This document shows, in pieces, positions 28,166-39,811 of a DNA stretch of 64,000 bases (positions are counted from its first letter, which is position 1; each line of letters opens with the position of its first letter). The position numbers and the translations under genes are program-made. The stretch covers positions 3,337,001 through 3,401,000 of the forward strand of contig NZ_CP050308.1 in NCBI RefSeq assembly GCF_014189535.1, in the 5' to 3' direction. The notes below the pieces were generated by a model. It made no database searches. It saw only the letters and a program-made list of their open reading frames with translations, and was not told the DNA's origin. The stretch is from Rhizobium lusitanum. GTDB taxonomy: Bacteria; Pseudomonadota; Alphaproteobacteria; Rhizobiales; Rhizobiaceae.

Positions 28166-28484
28166 CTAATCTCTACCCTTGCTTTACCTGAGAGCCGGTT
28201 TTCCGGTCTTCTTACGGAGAACGTCATGTCCTCTCGTTGGGTTCAGATTAGGCGGCGTCCCTTCCAGACAGCTTAAAAATTGCGGTTAAGAAAACTTTGC
28301 GTCCTCAAATGGTTAGCAAAACCGAATCGATCAGGGTTTCCATAAAGTGAATGCACGGCGCAAGCGGGCCGTGCCGATCTGGTACACGCAATAGACGAAG
28401 TATTGTAAGTCTCGGGTAAGGTTTAACTGCGATACTGCGGAGAGATTTGCTGGCTTATATTAGAGATTTATTGGGGTCGGGCTG
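28166..28484. other. Intergenic region between DUF6101 and DUF1217 genes
   Basis: This 319-base non-coding stretch holds the divergent promoters of the two flanking genes. A GCCGG-TTTT-CCGG hairpin lies near 28192. A TTAA-N9-TTAA pair near 28272 has the wrong spacing for CtrA. I see no gene. Confidence 0.5.
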
Positions 28485-30995
28485 ATGATATCCACTTATC
28501 TTGGTTATGCGGTAGCAACCAGGAATATGGCGACGACGCTCAATCAGGTGGCGTCCCAGTCGCAAACCAAGCGTCAGATCGACTACTACAATGCCAATAT
28601 TGGCAAGGTAACCGATGTCGACGACTTCATGGGTGACTACCAGCTTTATAGCTATGCGATGGAAGCCTACGGCCTGTCGGACATGACCTATGCCAAGGCC
28701 TTTATGAAACAGGTGCTGACCAGCGACCTCAGCGATTCCACCAGTTTTGCCAATAAGCTGACCGATACGCGCTACAAGGAATTCGCCGCCGCGTTCAATT
28801 TTGGCACGGGCAGCTCTTCGACGGCGCAAACCAGCAACCAGGAAGATGATCTGATCGGCCTTTACAATCAGTCCTTTACGACTGAGGCAACCAATGCGCA
28901 GACCGAAACCACCTATTTCAGCCAGAATATCAGCAGCGTTAAGACCGTCGACGACCTTCTGGGCAATGCCCGCCTTAAGAGCTACGTGCTGCAGGCCTAT
29001 GGCCTCGATCCGACCTATACATCGAATTCATTCCTGAAGCAGATGCTGACGAGCGATGTCAGCGATCCCGACAGCTTCGTCAATCAAAACGGCAGCGCCG
29101 CCGACAAGACGCTCGTCGCGGAATTTAATTTCAACGCCGACGGAACGGTGAAGACATCGACGGCTGATGCGGATACGGCCTACTACCAGAGCCAGATCGG
29201 CAGCATTACATCCGTTGACCAGCTGACCTCCAATCCCCGCCTGTTCGACTATGTCAAGACGGCCTTCGACATTCCGGCCTATATCACCGCCAGCCGGTTC
29301 AACGCTTCGGCCAAGGATGCAGGCGTTGCCACGTCGAACGGGTTGACCGATGTCATGGCGCAATTCAATTTCCAGAGCGACGGCACCGTCGCCGATGGCG
29401 CGCAGGCGCAGACATCGGGTCAGATCAGCGCCACGACGGACGCCTATGCGACGAATTATAAGGGCGGCCCGCAGACGCTCGGCCAGACGGCCGATGTCAT
29501 GAGCGCTTACAATTCTGCGGTGCCATCCTACACGACGGATGTCGGCGCCAAGGACAACGACCTTTACTACAAGGATCATATCGGCTCGATCACCACCGTC
29601 GACCAGCTGACCTCGGATACCCGCCTGTTCGACTATATCAAGACGGCCTATGGAATCGATGCGGATACGCCCGCGGTCGTGTTCAAGAACGCCTTCTCGA
29701 GTTCTTCGACCGCGGCTATCTTCGGCCTCACCGATGTCGTCTCGCAGTTCAATTTCCAGTCGGACGGCACCCTTGCCTCGGGTGACACGGCGCAATCCCA
29801 GACGGCGATCGATGCCGCGTCGACTGCCTACATGAAGAACTACCAGACGTCGCAGACATCTGTGACCACCAATGCCGTCAGCAACTACCAGACGCGCATT
29901 GCCGCCGTGAAGACCATTGATGATTTCTTCGCCACGAATGCCGCAGCCGATAGCGATACCAGCAACGACAGTCTTCCCGAGCTCTACCAGATGGCCATGC
30001 GTGCCTACGGCATCAGTCCGGACGAGATGACGAAGACGCAGATGAAGAAGGTCCTCGAGAGCGACCCCTACGATCCGAAGAGCTACGTCAATTCGCTCAA
30101 GGACACGCGCTTCACCAATCTCGCCAAGGCCTTCAACTTCGACAGCGACGGCAAGCTGAAGCCGCCCGTCCAGTCCTTGTCGCAAGCGCAGATCAACAGT
30201 TACGTCTCCGAATATTCCAGCCGCAGCAAGATCGGGCTGACGGGCGCCCAGCTCACTAAGGCCACCAGCGATGCCAAGGATGCCGCCACCTATTTCGCGA
30301 CCAATATCGTCAAGGTCACCAGCGTCACCGACCTTCTCGCCGACAGCAAGCTCACCGATTTCATCCTGACGGCCAACGGCATCGATCCGAAGTCCGTCGA
30401 CACAGCGACGCTGAAAAAGGCTTTTGCCTCCGATCCGAGCGATTCGAAGAGCTTCGTCAACACGACCGCCGGCGCGCAGTTCAAGAGCATCGTCAACGCG
30501 TTCAATTTCGACACGGACGGGAATCTGACCAACACGAAATTGGGGACTGCGCAAAATCAGGGCACGATCGCCGATACGAACGACCTCTTCCTGCATCAGA
30601 CCCTTGAGGATCAGGAGGGAGACACCAATGCCGGCGTGCGTCTGGCGCTTTACTTCCAGCGCAAGGCTCCGGATATCAATTCGATCTACGATATCATGGG
30701 CGACACCGCGCTCTATCAGGTGATCACCACGACCTACAGCCTGCCGAGCGCGATGTCGTCGATGGATGTCGACACCCAGGCCAAGCTGCTTGCCAAATTC
30801 GTCGATGTCAGCGATCTGCAGGATCCGACCAAGGTCAACAAGCTCCTGCAGCGATTCTCGGCGATGTATGACCTGGCGAACAACACCACCTCGTCGACAT
30901 CACCCGCGCTCTCGATCTTGACGAGTTCCTCCTCAAGCGTCGGTATCAGTGCCGATACGCTGCTGTCGATCGCGCAGCTTTCCTCGGCCAAGTAA
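28485..30995 (+). CDS. Large DUF1217 repeat protein (flagellum-associated family)
   Basis: An 836-residue protein built from about seven degenerate DUF1217 units of 75-100 residues. Each reads roughly YY...I..V.TVDDLL..RL..Y...AYG..., then a LTSD-SD-SFVN stretch and FNF-DG. They begin near residues 34, 144, 231, 365, 465, 605 and 716. Spacers are rich in Ser, Thr, Gln and Asp. No signal peptide. In rhizobia DUF1217 proteins are usually encoded in the flagellar/chemotaxis cluster and are shorter; here the gene is alone upstream of ftsK. A secreted flagellar-associated role is family inference. Confidence 0.85.
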   Translation: MISTYLGYAVATRNMATTLNQVASQSQTKRQIDYYNANIGKVTDVDDFMGDYQLYSYAMEAYGLSDMTYAKAFMKQVLTSDLSDSTSFANKLTDTRYKEFAAAFNFGTGSSSTAQTSNQEDDLIGLYNQSFTTEATNAQTETTYFSQNISSVKTVDDLLGNARLKSYVLQAYGLDPTYTSNSFLKQMLTSDVSDPDSFVNQNGSAADKTLVAEFNFNADGTVKTSTADADTAYYQSQIGSITSVDQLTSNPRLFDYVKTAFDIPAYITASRFNASAKDAGVATSNGLTDVMAQFNFQSDGTVADGAQAQTSGQISATTDAYATNYKGGPQTLGQTADVMSAYNSAVPSYTTDVGAKDNDLYYKDHIGSITTVDQLTSDTRLFDYIKTAYGIDADTPAVVFKNAFSSSSTAAIFGLTDVVSQFNFQSDGTLASGDTAQSQTAIDAASTAYMKNYQTSQTSVTTNAVSNYQTRIAAVKTIDDFFATNAAADSDTSNDSLPELYQMAMRAYGISPDEMTKTQMKKVLESDPYDPKSYVNSLKDTRFTNLAKAFNFDSDGKLKPPVQSLSQAQINSYVSEYSSRSKIGLTGAQLTKATSDAKDAATYFATNIVKVTSVTDLLADSKLTDFILTANGIDPKSVDTATLKKAFASDPSDSKSFVNTTAGAQFKSIVNAFNFDTDGNLTNTKLGTAQNQGTIADTNDLFLHQTLEDQEGDTNAGVRLALYFQRKAPDINSIYDIMGDTALYQVITTTYSLPSAMSSMDVDTQAKLLAKFVDVSDLQDPTKVNKLLQRFSAMYDLANNTTSSTSPALSILTSSSSSVGISADTLLSIAQLSSAK

Positions 30996-31214
30996 TCAAT
31001 CCCACAAAGGATCATCGTTGATTCGCACCGCTTTCCCTCGCGGCGCGGAAGCAATCGGTGCGCCTGTTGCCGTCGTGCCGCTATGGGTCGCTCCCTTGTG
31101 CAGGGGATGCGGAATAAGTGCATTCTGCGACGATCAGAAGGAACTTATTAACCGTCTTTGCCCTATTCGATTTGGGAAGCCATCGGCAATATCAATGACT
31201 GGGTTGCAGGTCTC

Positions 31215-34175
<2,961 letters not shown>

Positions 34176-34220
34176 TCCAGTAGGGGGGCGCATTGGCCGC
34201 AGCAGTTGCGGAGAGTGTTC

Positions 34221-34406
34221 ACCCCCTCTGTCACTAGCGTGACATCTCCCCCACAAGGGGGGAGATTGGTAACCTGCGGCGGACTCGCCTCAAGCAAACA
34301 TCGTATCCGCAGAGACCGAAGCATAATTACCTGGTTAGGCGGCGCGACATACTCCCAACGATCTCCACCCTTGTGGGGGAGATGTCACGAAGTGACAGAG
34401 GGGGGT
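34221..34406. repeat. Palindromic mosaic element with ~45-bp inverted termini
   Basis: The left arm (ACCCCCTCTGTCACT...) and the right arm (...AGTGACAGAGGGGGGT) are inverted copies about 45 bases long. Each contains CTGTCAC-GTGACA and CTCCCCCACAAGGG palindromes. About 90 unique bases lie between. It has the layout of a RIME or a miniature inverted-repeat element. It lies between the ftsK and FAD-oxidase gene ends. Confidence 0.75.
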
Positions 34407-34436
34407 ACCAGAGGTTCGGCAGATACGGAGCTAACC

Positions 34437-35867
34437 TCAGACCCTCAAAACTTTCCCCGGATTCATGACCCCCGCCGGATCAAACGCCGTCTTGATCCTG
34501 CGCATCAGGTCCATCTCGATATCCGAGCGGATCGAGGCCAGTTCGTCGCGCTTCAACTGTCCGATGCCGTGCTCTGCGGAGATGGAGCCGTTATGCTTCA
34601 GCACCAGCCCGTGAACGATCTCGTTCATGTCGTGCCAGCGGCCGATGAACTCTTCTTTGTCGGCGCCGACGGGCTGGGAGATATTGTAGTGAATATTGCC
34701 GTCACCCATATGGCCGAAGGCGCAGATGCGGGCGCCGGGCAGGGCCGCCATTACCGCCGCCTCTGCTTCAGCCATGAATTGCGGGATCAGCGCGACCGGC
34801 ACGGAAACATCGTGCTTGATCGAGCCGCCCTCGGGCTTCTGCGCGTCCGACATGCTCTCGCGCATGTGCCATAGCGCCTTCTGCTGTGCCTCGGAGCTGC
34901 CGATGGTCGCGTCCTGGATCAAGCCGGCCTCATAGCCCTCTTCCAGCAGTGTCGTCATCATCCGCTCGGCGGTCTCGGCCGAATCCGAAGTGGAAACGTC
35001 GATCAGCACGTACCAGGGATGAGCCGTTTCCAGGGGATCGCGCACGCCGGGGATGTTGCGCACGGTGAACTCGACGCCGATGCGCGGCATCAGTTCGAAG
35101 CCGGTCAGCGCTGTGCCGCAGAGGCCGGATGCGTTCTTGAACAGGGTCAGCGCATCGTCGACCGACTGTATCCCGGCAAAGGCCACCTGATGACCAAGTG
35201 GTTGCGGGAAGAGTTTTAGCACCGCGCCGGTGATGACGCCGAGCGTACCCTCGGCGCCGATGAAGAGATCGCGCAGGTCATAGCCGGTATTATCCTTCTT
35301 CAGGCGGCGCAGCCCATTCCAGATTTCGCCGGTTGGCAGCACGACTTCGAGCCCGAGGCAAAGCTGGCGCATGTTGCCATAGGCGAGAACGGCGGTGCCG
35401 CCGGCATTGGTGGAAAGGTTGCCGGCGATGCGGCACGAGCCTTCCGAGCCGAGCGACAGCGGAAACATGCGGCCATGCTCGGCTGCGGCCTTATGCACGT
35501 CGGCCAGAATGCAACCGCCATCGACGACCATGGTGTTGCCGACCGGATCGATGTCGCGGATACGGTTCATCCGTTCCAGCGATAGGAGGATGTCGGAGCC
35601 GCCCTCGCGTGGCGTCTGGCCGCCGACAAGGCCGGTATTGCCGGTCTGCGGCACGATCGCCGTACCGGTCTCGCTGGCAAGCTTCAGGATCGCGGAGACT
35701 TCTTCCACGGAGCCGGGCTTGAGCAGCATCGGTGATGCGCCGTGATAGAGCCCGCGGTTCTCGATCAGATGCGGGGCAATATCCGCAGCCTCCCTCAACG
35801 CGTGCTTTTCACCGACGATGGCGGCGAAGCGATCGAGAAGGGCGGAGGAAGGGGCGGCGCTGCTCAT
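34437..35867 (-). CDS. FAD-linked oxidoreductase (D-2-hydroxyacid/hydroxyglutarate dehydrogenase-like)
   Basis: A 476-residue flavoprotein of the FAD_binding_4 plus FAD-oxidase-C class. The FAD-binding part shows VPQTGNTGLVGGQTPREGG and SEGSCRIAGNLSTNAGGTAVLAYG; the catalytic cap ends with FGHMGDGNIHYN and HNGSISAEHGIGQLKRDEL. This pattern fits D-2-hydroxyglutarate/D-lactate dehydrogenases; the substrate is not decided by sequence. The start gives a compact N-terminus; the frame extends upstream without homology. It is 34 bases downstream of the Sua5 gene, so the two are probably co-transcribed. Confidence 0.88.
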   Translation of the reverse strand: MSSAAPSSALLDRFAAIVGEKHALREAADIAPHLIENRGLYHGASPMLLKPGSVEEVSAILKLASETGTAIVPQTGNTGLVGGQTPREGGSDILLSLERMNRIRDIDPVGNTMVVDGGCILADVHKAAAEHGRMFPLSLGSEGSCRIAGNLSTNAGGTAVLAYGNMRQLCLGLEVVLPTGEIWNGLRRLKKDNTGYDLRDLFIGAEGTLGVITGAVLKLFPQPLGHQVAFAGIQSVDDALTLFKNASGLCGTALTGFELMPRIGVEFTVRNIPGVRDPLETAHPWYVLIDVSTSDSAETAERMMTTLLEEGYEAGLIQDATIGSSEAQQKALWHMRESMSDAQKPEGGSIKHDVSVPVALIPQFMAEAEAAVMAALPGARICAFGHMGDGNIHYNISQPVGADKEEFIGRWHDMNEIVHGLVLKHNGSISAEHGIGQLKRDELASIRSDIEMDLMRRIKTAFDPAGVMNPGKVLRV

Positions 35868-35901
35868 GGCGTATCCTTTGCCGAATTGCGTGTGATCGGA
35901 T

Positions 35902-36876
35902 TTACTCTCTCGGCGCGGCTGCGCGTTGCAGCCGGTCGTTGATGGCCTCGCCGAGGCCCTCGTCGGGAATGCTGGAAAAGGCAATGGTCGCAGCACCGCT
36001 GGCATCGGCGCGCTTCATGAAGTCGAAGAGATTGGCGGCGGCCTCGGTAAGATCGCCGGATGGGCTGAGGTCGAGCACGACAGCCGCCGTCTCGATGCCG
36101 GCAATATCGGGCCTGCCAAAGCGGATCAGCGCTTCGCCGGCGGAAACGGCGGTCGCATCGAGCCGCACCGCGGCACCCGGCGCATAATGCGAGGCCAGCA
36201 TCCCCGGCGCTTCGATGGTCGCTGACGCGCCGTTCTTGCGCTTCAGAGGCTGGCCCGCGACCCGCTCGATTTCGTCTGCCGCCAGCCCGCCGGGCCTGAG
36301 CAGGCGCATCTCGCCGTTCTCCACCTTGACGATGGTCGACTCGACGCCGACGACCGAAGCCCCGGCATCGAGGATCAGCGAAATCCGCTCGCCGAGATCG
36401 TCATGGACATGATCGGCGTTGGTGGCGCTGATCTTGCCGGATGTATTGGCGCTGGGAGCGGCAAGCGGCCGTCCGAAGGCGCGGATCAGCTCGCCGGCAA
36501 AGCCCTGCGGCACGCGGATGCCGACCGTATCGAGCCCGGCGGTCGCCAGCGGGTGAATGTCGCTCTCTGGGCGCAGCGGCAGCACCAGCGTCAGCGGACC
36601 GGGCCAGAAGGCTTCCGCCAGCTTTCGCGAGACGGGATCGAAGATCGCGTAGCGTTCGGCCATGGCGAGGTCGCTCATGTGGCAGATCAGCGGATTGAAG
36701 CGCGGCCGGCCCTTGGTCTCGTAGATGCGGGTGATGGCGGCGGGATTGGTGGCATCGGCGGCAAGCCCGTAAACAGTCTCGGTCGGTAGCCCGATCGGCA
36801 ACCCCTCGGCAAGGGTGGCCGTCGCCGCCGCTATTGCCGCCTCTGGATGCTGGAGAATGTCTATATGTCGCGCCAT
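35902..36876 (-). CDS. L-threonylcarbamoyladenylate synthase (Sua5 type)
   Basis: A 324-residue Sua5-type enzyme. It makes threonylcarbamoyl-AMP from threonine, bicarbonate and ATP for the t6A modification of tRNAs. The YrdC domain has LPTETVYGLAADATN, KGRPRFNPLICH and PSANTSGKISATNADHV. A C-terminal Sua5 domain follows the linker around PGMLASHYAPGA, distinguishing it from short TsaC. It is transcribed leftward ahead of the FAD-oxidoreductase gene. Confidence 0.93.
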   Translation of the reverse strand: MARHIDILQHPEAAIAAATATLAEGLPIGLPTETVYGLAADATNPAAITRIYETKGRPRFNPLICHMSDLAMAERYAIFDPVSRKLAEAFWPGPLTLVLPLRPESDIHPLATAGLDTVGIRVPQGFAGELIRAFGRPLAAPSANTSGKISATNADHVHDDLGERISLILDAGASVVGVESTIVKVENGEMRLLRPGGLAADEIERVAGQPLKRKNGASATIEAPGMLASHYAPGAAVRLDATAVSAGEALIRFGRPDIAGIETAAVVLDLSPSGDLTEAAANLFDFMKRADASGAATIAFSSIPDEGLGEAINDRLQRAAAPRE

Positions 36877-36934
36877 GACCTGACCGATTGTCGTTCAGGC
36901 CGTTCTTATGCTTTTCGAGTTTGGGGATCAATGA

Positions 36935-37546
36935 TCAAAGCTGGCGAATGATGTCACGGAGCTGTTCGTTGCGTGCGCCGAGCAGAAGCACATTGCGGAT
37001 GGCGATCTGTGGATCATGGGTGTGGAAAAGCACGCCGTTGCCGCGCACCTCGCGATTGATCGTCAGCTTCTTCTTCGAGGCATCCTCATCCGGCCTTATG
37101 GCGACGGCGAAATACATCCGCGAATATTTCAGGCTGATGTCTTCGAAGAAATTATCGTTCTGGCCGAGGCGGGCGAAGAAATTGGCGATGTAGAAGGCCC
37201 AGCTCACTTGCTCATACTGCGCGAATTGTGTCCGCGCAGCAGTGACGTGGCAATAGCCGAGATGCGGCGTATCCCTGAGCGTGTGATGGAAGATCAGTTT
37301 TGGAAAGCGGATCGACTGGTGAAAGCTGTTGAGGCGGTCATGGGTCGTCTCGCCGGCGCTTCTGAGCTTGCTAGCCGTGCGTTCGGCCACTTCCTCGAAG
37401 GTGAGGTAGCGTCGCTCCTCAGCGAGCCAATGCGTCTTGTCTCGATTGATGCGGCCGGTGCGCAGGAATTCCGTATACCCGGGTGCCGGCAGCGTCGGCT
37501 CCGGGTCGGCGGGTTTCTTGGCATCGAAATATCTGAGCTTTGCCAT
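36935..37546 (-). CDS. Conserved protein of unknown function
   Basis: A 203-residue soluble protein starting MAKLRYFDAKKPADPEPTLP. It has basic, aromatic-rich segments (FHQSIRFPKLIFHHTL, YSRMYFAVAIRPDED) and ends in RNVLLLGARNEQLRDIIRQL. No signal peptide, membrane helix or known motif is visible, and I do not recognise the family. The start is the ATG after GAGCCGGC; an upstream ATG adds 14 residues. It converges on no gene and lies 58 bases upstream of the Sua5 gene. Confidence 0.7.
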   Translation of the reverse strand: MAKLRYFDAKKPADPEPTLPAPGYTEFLRTGRINRDKTHWLAEERRYLTFEEVAERTASKLRSAGETTHDRLNSFHQSIRFPKLIFHHTLRDTPHLGYCHVTAARTQFAQYEQVSWAFYIANFFARLGQNDNFFEDISLKYSRMYFAVAIRPDEDASKKKLTINREVRGNGVLFHTHDPQIAIRNVLLLGARNEQLRDIIRQL

Positions 37547-37636
37547 GCCGGCTCGCCATGGAGGTCTGGATAGCGAAGGATAGATCATCTAGCTTGAGCC
37601 GGGCTTGCTGATGGATCGCTGAGGAGGATCAGAACC

Positions 37637-38050
37637 ATGTCCGGCATCACCGATCTCAAGTTGCTGCTTGTCGGCATGAAGCCTGATCTCGTCGAGGGCG
37701 AGTTCGTCTATTGTAGCGTGCCCGCCTCGTCGCTGGCGGATTACATCCACCTGAATCCGGTTGGACTGTTTCAGGAGAGAGAGGGTGTGACGCTGATCTT
37801 GCCGGTCGAGGCGGCCCGACAAGCGGGGCTTCCGGCCGAGCCTGCGATGCGGATGATCACTCTCGAAATCCACTCCTCGCTGGGAGCCGTGGGTCTCACG
37901 GCTGCGCTTGCGACGGCGCTGGGAAACGAGGGGATCAGCGCCAATGTCGTTGCCGGCTATTATCATGATCATATCTTCGTGCCGGTGGCCGATGCCGGGC
38001 GTGCAATGGCTGCACTACAGGCGCTTTCGGCAGCGCAGCTCCCGCGTTGA
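37637..38050 (+). CDS. ACT-domain protein
   Basis: A 137-residue protein of the ACT_3 type. The N-terminal half contains FVYCSVPASSLADYIH; the ACT fold is visible in MITLEIHSSLGAVGLTAALATALGNEGISANVVAGYYHDHIFVP as alternating strands and a helix. ACT domains bind amino acids to regulate metabolism, but this stand-alone version has no assigned ligand. GAGGAGGAT lies upstream of the ATG. Confidence 0.82.
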   Translation: MSGITDLKLLLVGMKPDLVEGEFVYCSVPASSLADYIHLNPVGLFQEREGVTLILPVEAARQAGLPAEPAMRMITLEIHSSLGAVGLTAALATALGNEGISANVVAGYYHDHIFVPVADAGRAMAALQALSAAQLPR

Positions 38051-38271
38051 AGCCGCCCAGTGACGAGCCTGTCGCAATCAAGACAAAGCGGCGCAGATGC
38101 AGAGCGGCTCAAGCGGAAAATGATGCTGGCTGCGGGAGCATAACGATTTGAATTATCTTCCGATATTACGGCTGAGCGGTCTCTCCGAAAATCTTCTTTC
38201 GTCTGTCGTCAATTTCGAAGCCGATGTCGCATTGCAGCAGAGCGGCGGGCGGGGCGAGGATTATGATGACA

Positions 38272-38448
38272 TCAATCTCAAGGTGCCGCCCGCTAGGGGG
38301 CGGAGAATTGGGAAGCCGGTCGAAATCCGGCGCTGCCCCCGCAACGGTGGTGGAGTGAAGCATGGCGAATAAAACCACTGGGCTGAGACAGCCTGGGAAG
38401 GTGCCATGGGGTTCTCTAGAGAACCGCTCCAGAGCCCGGAAACCAGCC
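38272..38448 (+). ncRNA. Cobalamin (B12) riboswitch
   Basis: All core elements are in order: AGGTGCC (38281), GGGAAGCCGGT with its partner ATCCGGCGC, the B12 box GCTGCCCCCGCAACGG (about 38332-38347), CACTGGGCTGAGAC, GGGAAGGTGCC, and the closing GAGCCCGGAAACCAGCC (38432-38448). It lies on the + strand and ends about 115 bases before the ATG of the Rieske oxygenase. No other gene could be its target. Class I AdoCbl-type by overall architecture. Confidence 0.92.
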
Positions 38449-38485
38449 TTGGGGAGATATGGTTTACTGACCGCGGCGGGTGGTC

Positions 38486-38558
38486 GGGACATTGCTTTGG
38501 GTCGTTCTCAAGCGGCCACGCATGTCCTCTGCCTGCTCACCGGTACTGCGCGAGGATA
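38486..38558 (+). promoter_or_regulatory. Probable translational expression platform of the B12 riboswitch
   Basis: The Shine-Dalgarno of the oxygenase gene, GAGGA (38552-38556), can pair with TCCTC (38525-38529), extended to seven pairs. The same anti-Shine-Dalgarno strand can instead pair, as ATGTCCT (38522-38528), with GGGACAT (38486-38492). The two are mutually exclusive. No terminator with a T tract is present. This suggests control of ribosome access; the switch direction is inferred from the family (B12 represses). Confidence 0.55.
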
Positions 38559-38563
38559 GGCAA

Positions 38564-39808
38564 ATGGATATTAGCACCAACGTTTTGCGGCAATTGAAGA
38601 ACCGCCGCGAGGGCTTCAGCCTGGAGCAGCCCTTCTACACCGATCCGGATTATTTCAAGCTCGACATGGAGACGATCTACTATCGCGACTGGCTGTTCAT
38701 CGGCCATGATTGCGAAGTGCCTCGTGCCGGCAATTATTTCACGGTCCAGATCGGCGATTATCCGGTCGTCATCGTTCGCGGCCGCGATCAGGTGATCCGC
38801 GCCTTCCACAATAGCTGTCGCCATCGCGGCTCGCGCGTCTGTTCCTCCGAGCGCGGTTCTTCGGCAAAGCTGGTCTGCCCCTATCATCAGTGGACCTACG
38901 AGCTTGACGGGAGCCTGCTCTTTGCCCGCCATATGCCGGAGGATTTCAACAAGAGCGAGTTTTCGCTGAAGCCGGTCCATTGCGAAAGCGTTGGCGGCTA
39001 TGTCTTCATCTGCCTTGCAGAACAGGCGCCGGACTTCGCGCCGTTCCGCGCCATGGTCGAGCCCTATCTCGTCCGCCACCGCCTCGGCGAGACCAAGGTC
39101 GCCTTCGAAAGCACGATCATCGAGAAGGGCAACTGGAAGCTCGTGTGGGAAAACAATCGCGAATGCTATCATTGCGCGGCCAACCATCCCGAGCTCTGCC
39201 GCACCTATCCGGAAGCACCGAGCGCGACCGGCGTGCAGGGCGCCAAGGACGATCCGGTGATTTCGGCGCACTGGGCGAAGTGTGAGGCGTCGGATCTTCC
39301 AAGCGAATTCCGCATGTCGCCGTCCGGCCAGTTCCGCGCCGCACGCATGCCGCTCATCCAGGATGCCGAGAGCTACACCATGTCGGGCGCGCGCGCCGTG
39401 CAGCGGCCGCTCTCCAAAGATGTGCTGGAAAGCCATATCGGCACTTTGTTGCTCTTCCACTATCCGTCGACGTGGAATCATGTGCTCGCCGACCATGCGA
39501 TCACCTTCCGCGTGCTGCCGCTCGGTCCCGAGCAAACGCAGGTCACGACCAAGTGGCTCGTCAACAAGGACGCGGTCGAAGGGGTCGACTATCATATCGA
39601 CGAACTCACCCACGTCTGGACCGAGACCAACGATCAGGACCGCCGGATCGTCGAGGAAAATGCCTTCGGCATCCGCTCCCCCGCCTACCAGCCCGGCCCC
39701 TATTCGCCGGAAGATGAAGGCGGCGTGATGCAGTTCGTCGAATGGTACGCGAATTTCATGATCAACCGGCTGCAGGGCGATCAGGCCAAGCTGTCGGCGG
39801 TCGCCTGA
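38564..39808 (+). CDS. gbcA: Rieske-type oxygenase, glycine-betaine-demethylase (GbcA)-like
   Basis: A 414-residue alpha subunit of a Rieske non-heme iron oxygenase. The [2Fe-2S] motif is C85-R-H87 with C105-P-Y-H108, spaced by 17 residues. Mononuclear iron ligands His203 and His208 lie in NNRECYHCAANHPEL. It most resembles GbcA/stachydrine-demethylase-type enzymes that release a methyl group from quaternary ammonium compounds as formaldehyde. Substrate is inferred from resemblance and from the following reductase gene. It sits under a cobalamin riboswitch, which is unexpected for a betaine catabolic gene. GAGGA seven bases upstream sets the start. Confidence 0.85.
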   Translation: MDISTNVLRQLKNRREGFSLEQPFYTDPDYFKLDMETIYYRDWLFIGHDCEVPRAGNYFTVQIGDYPVVIVRGRDQVIRAFHNSCRHRGSRVCSSERGSSAKLVCPYHQWTYELDGSLLFARHMPEDFNKSEFSLKPVHCESVGGYVFICLAEQAPDFAPFRAMVEPYLVRHRLGETKVAFESTIIEKGNWKLVWENNRECYHCAANHPELCRTYPEAPSATGVQGAKDDPVISAHWAKCEASDLPSEFRMSPSGQFRAARMPLIQDAESYTMSGARAVQRPLSKDVLESHIGTLLLFHYPSTWNHVLADHAITFRVLPLGPEQTQVTTKWLVNKDAVEGVDYHIDELTHVWTETNDQDRRIVEENAFGIRSPAYQPGPYSPEDEGGVMQFVEWYANFMINRLQGDQAKLSAVA

Positions 39809-39811
39809 GTT

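Noticed and set aside
28262..28282. CtrA box upstream of the DUF1217 gene
   Set aside because: The spacing between the TTAA halves is nine bases.
38166..38492. 108-residue frame antisense to the riboswitch
   Set aside because: It covers a structured RNA element and shows no family resemblance.
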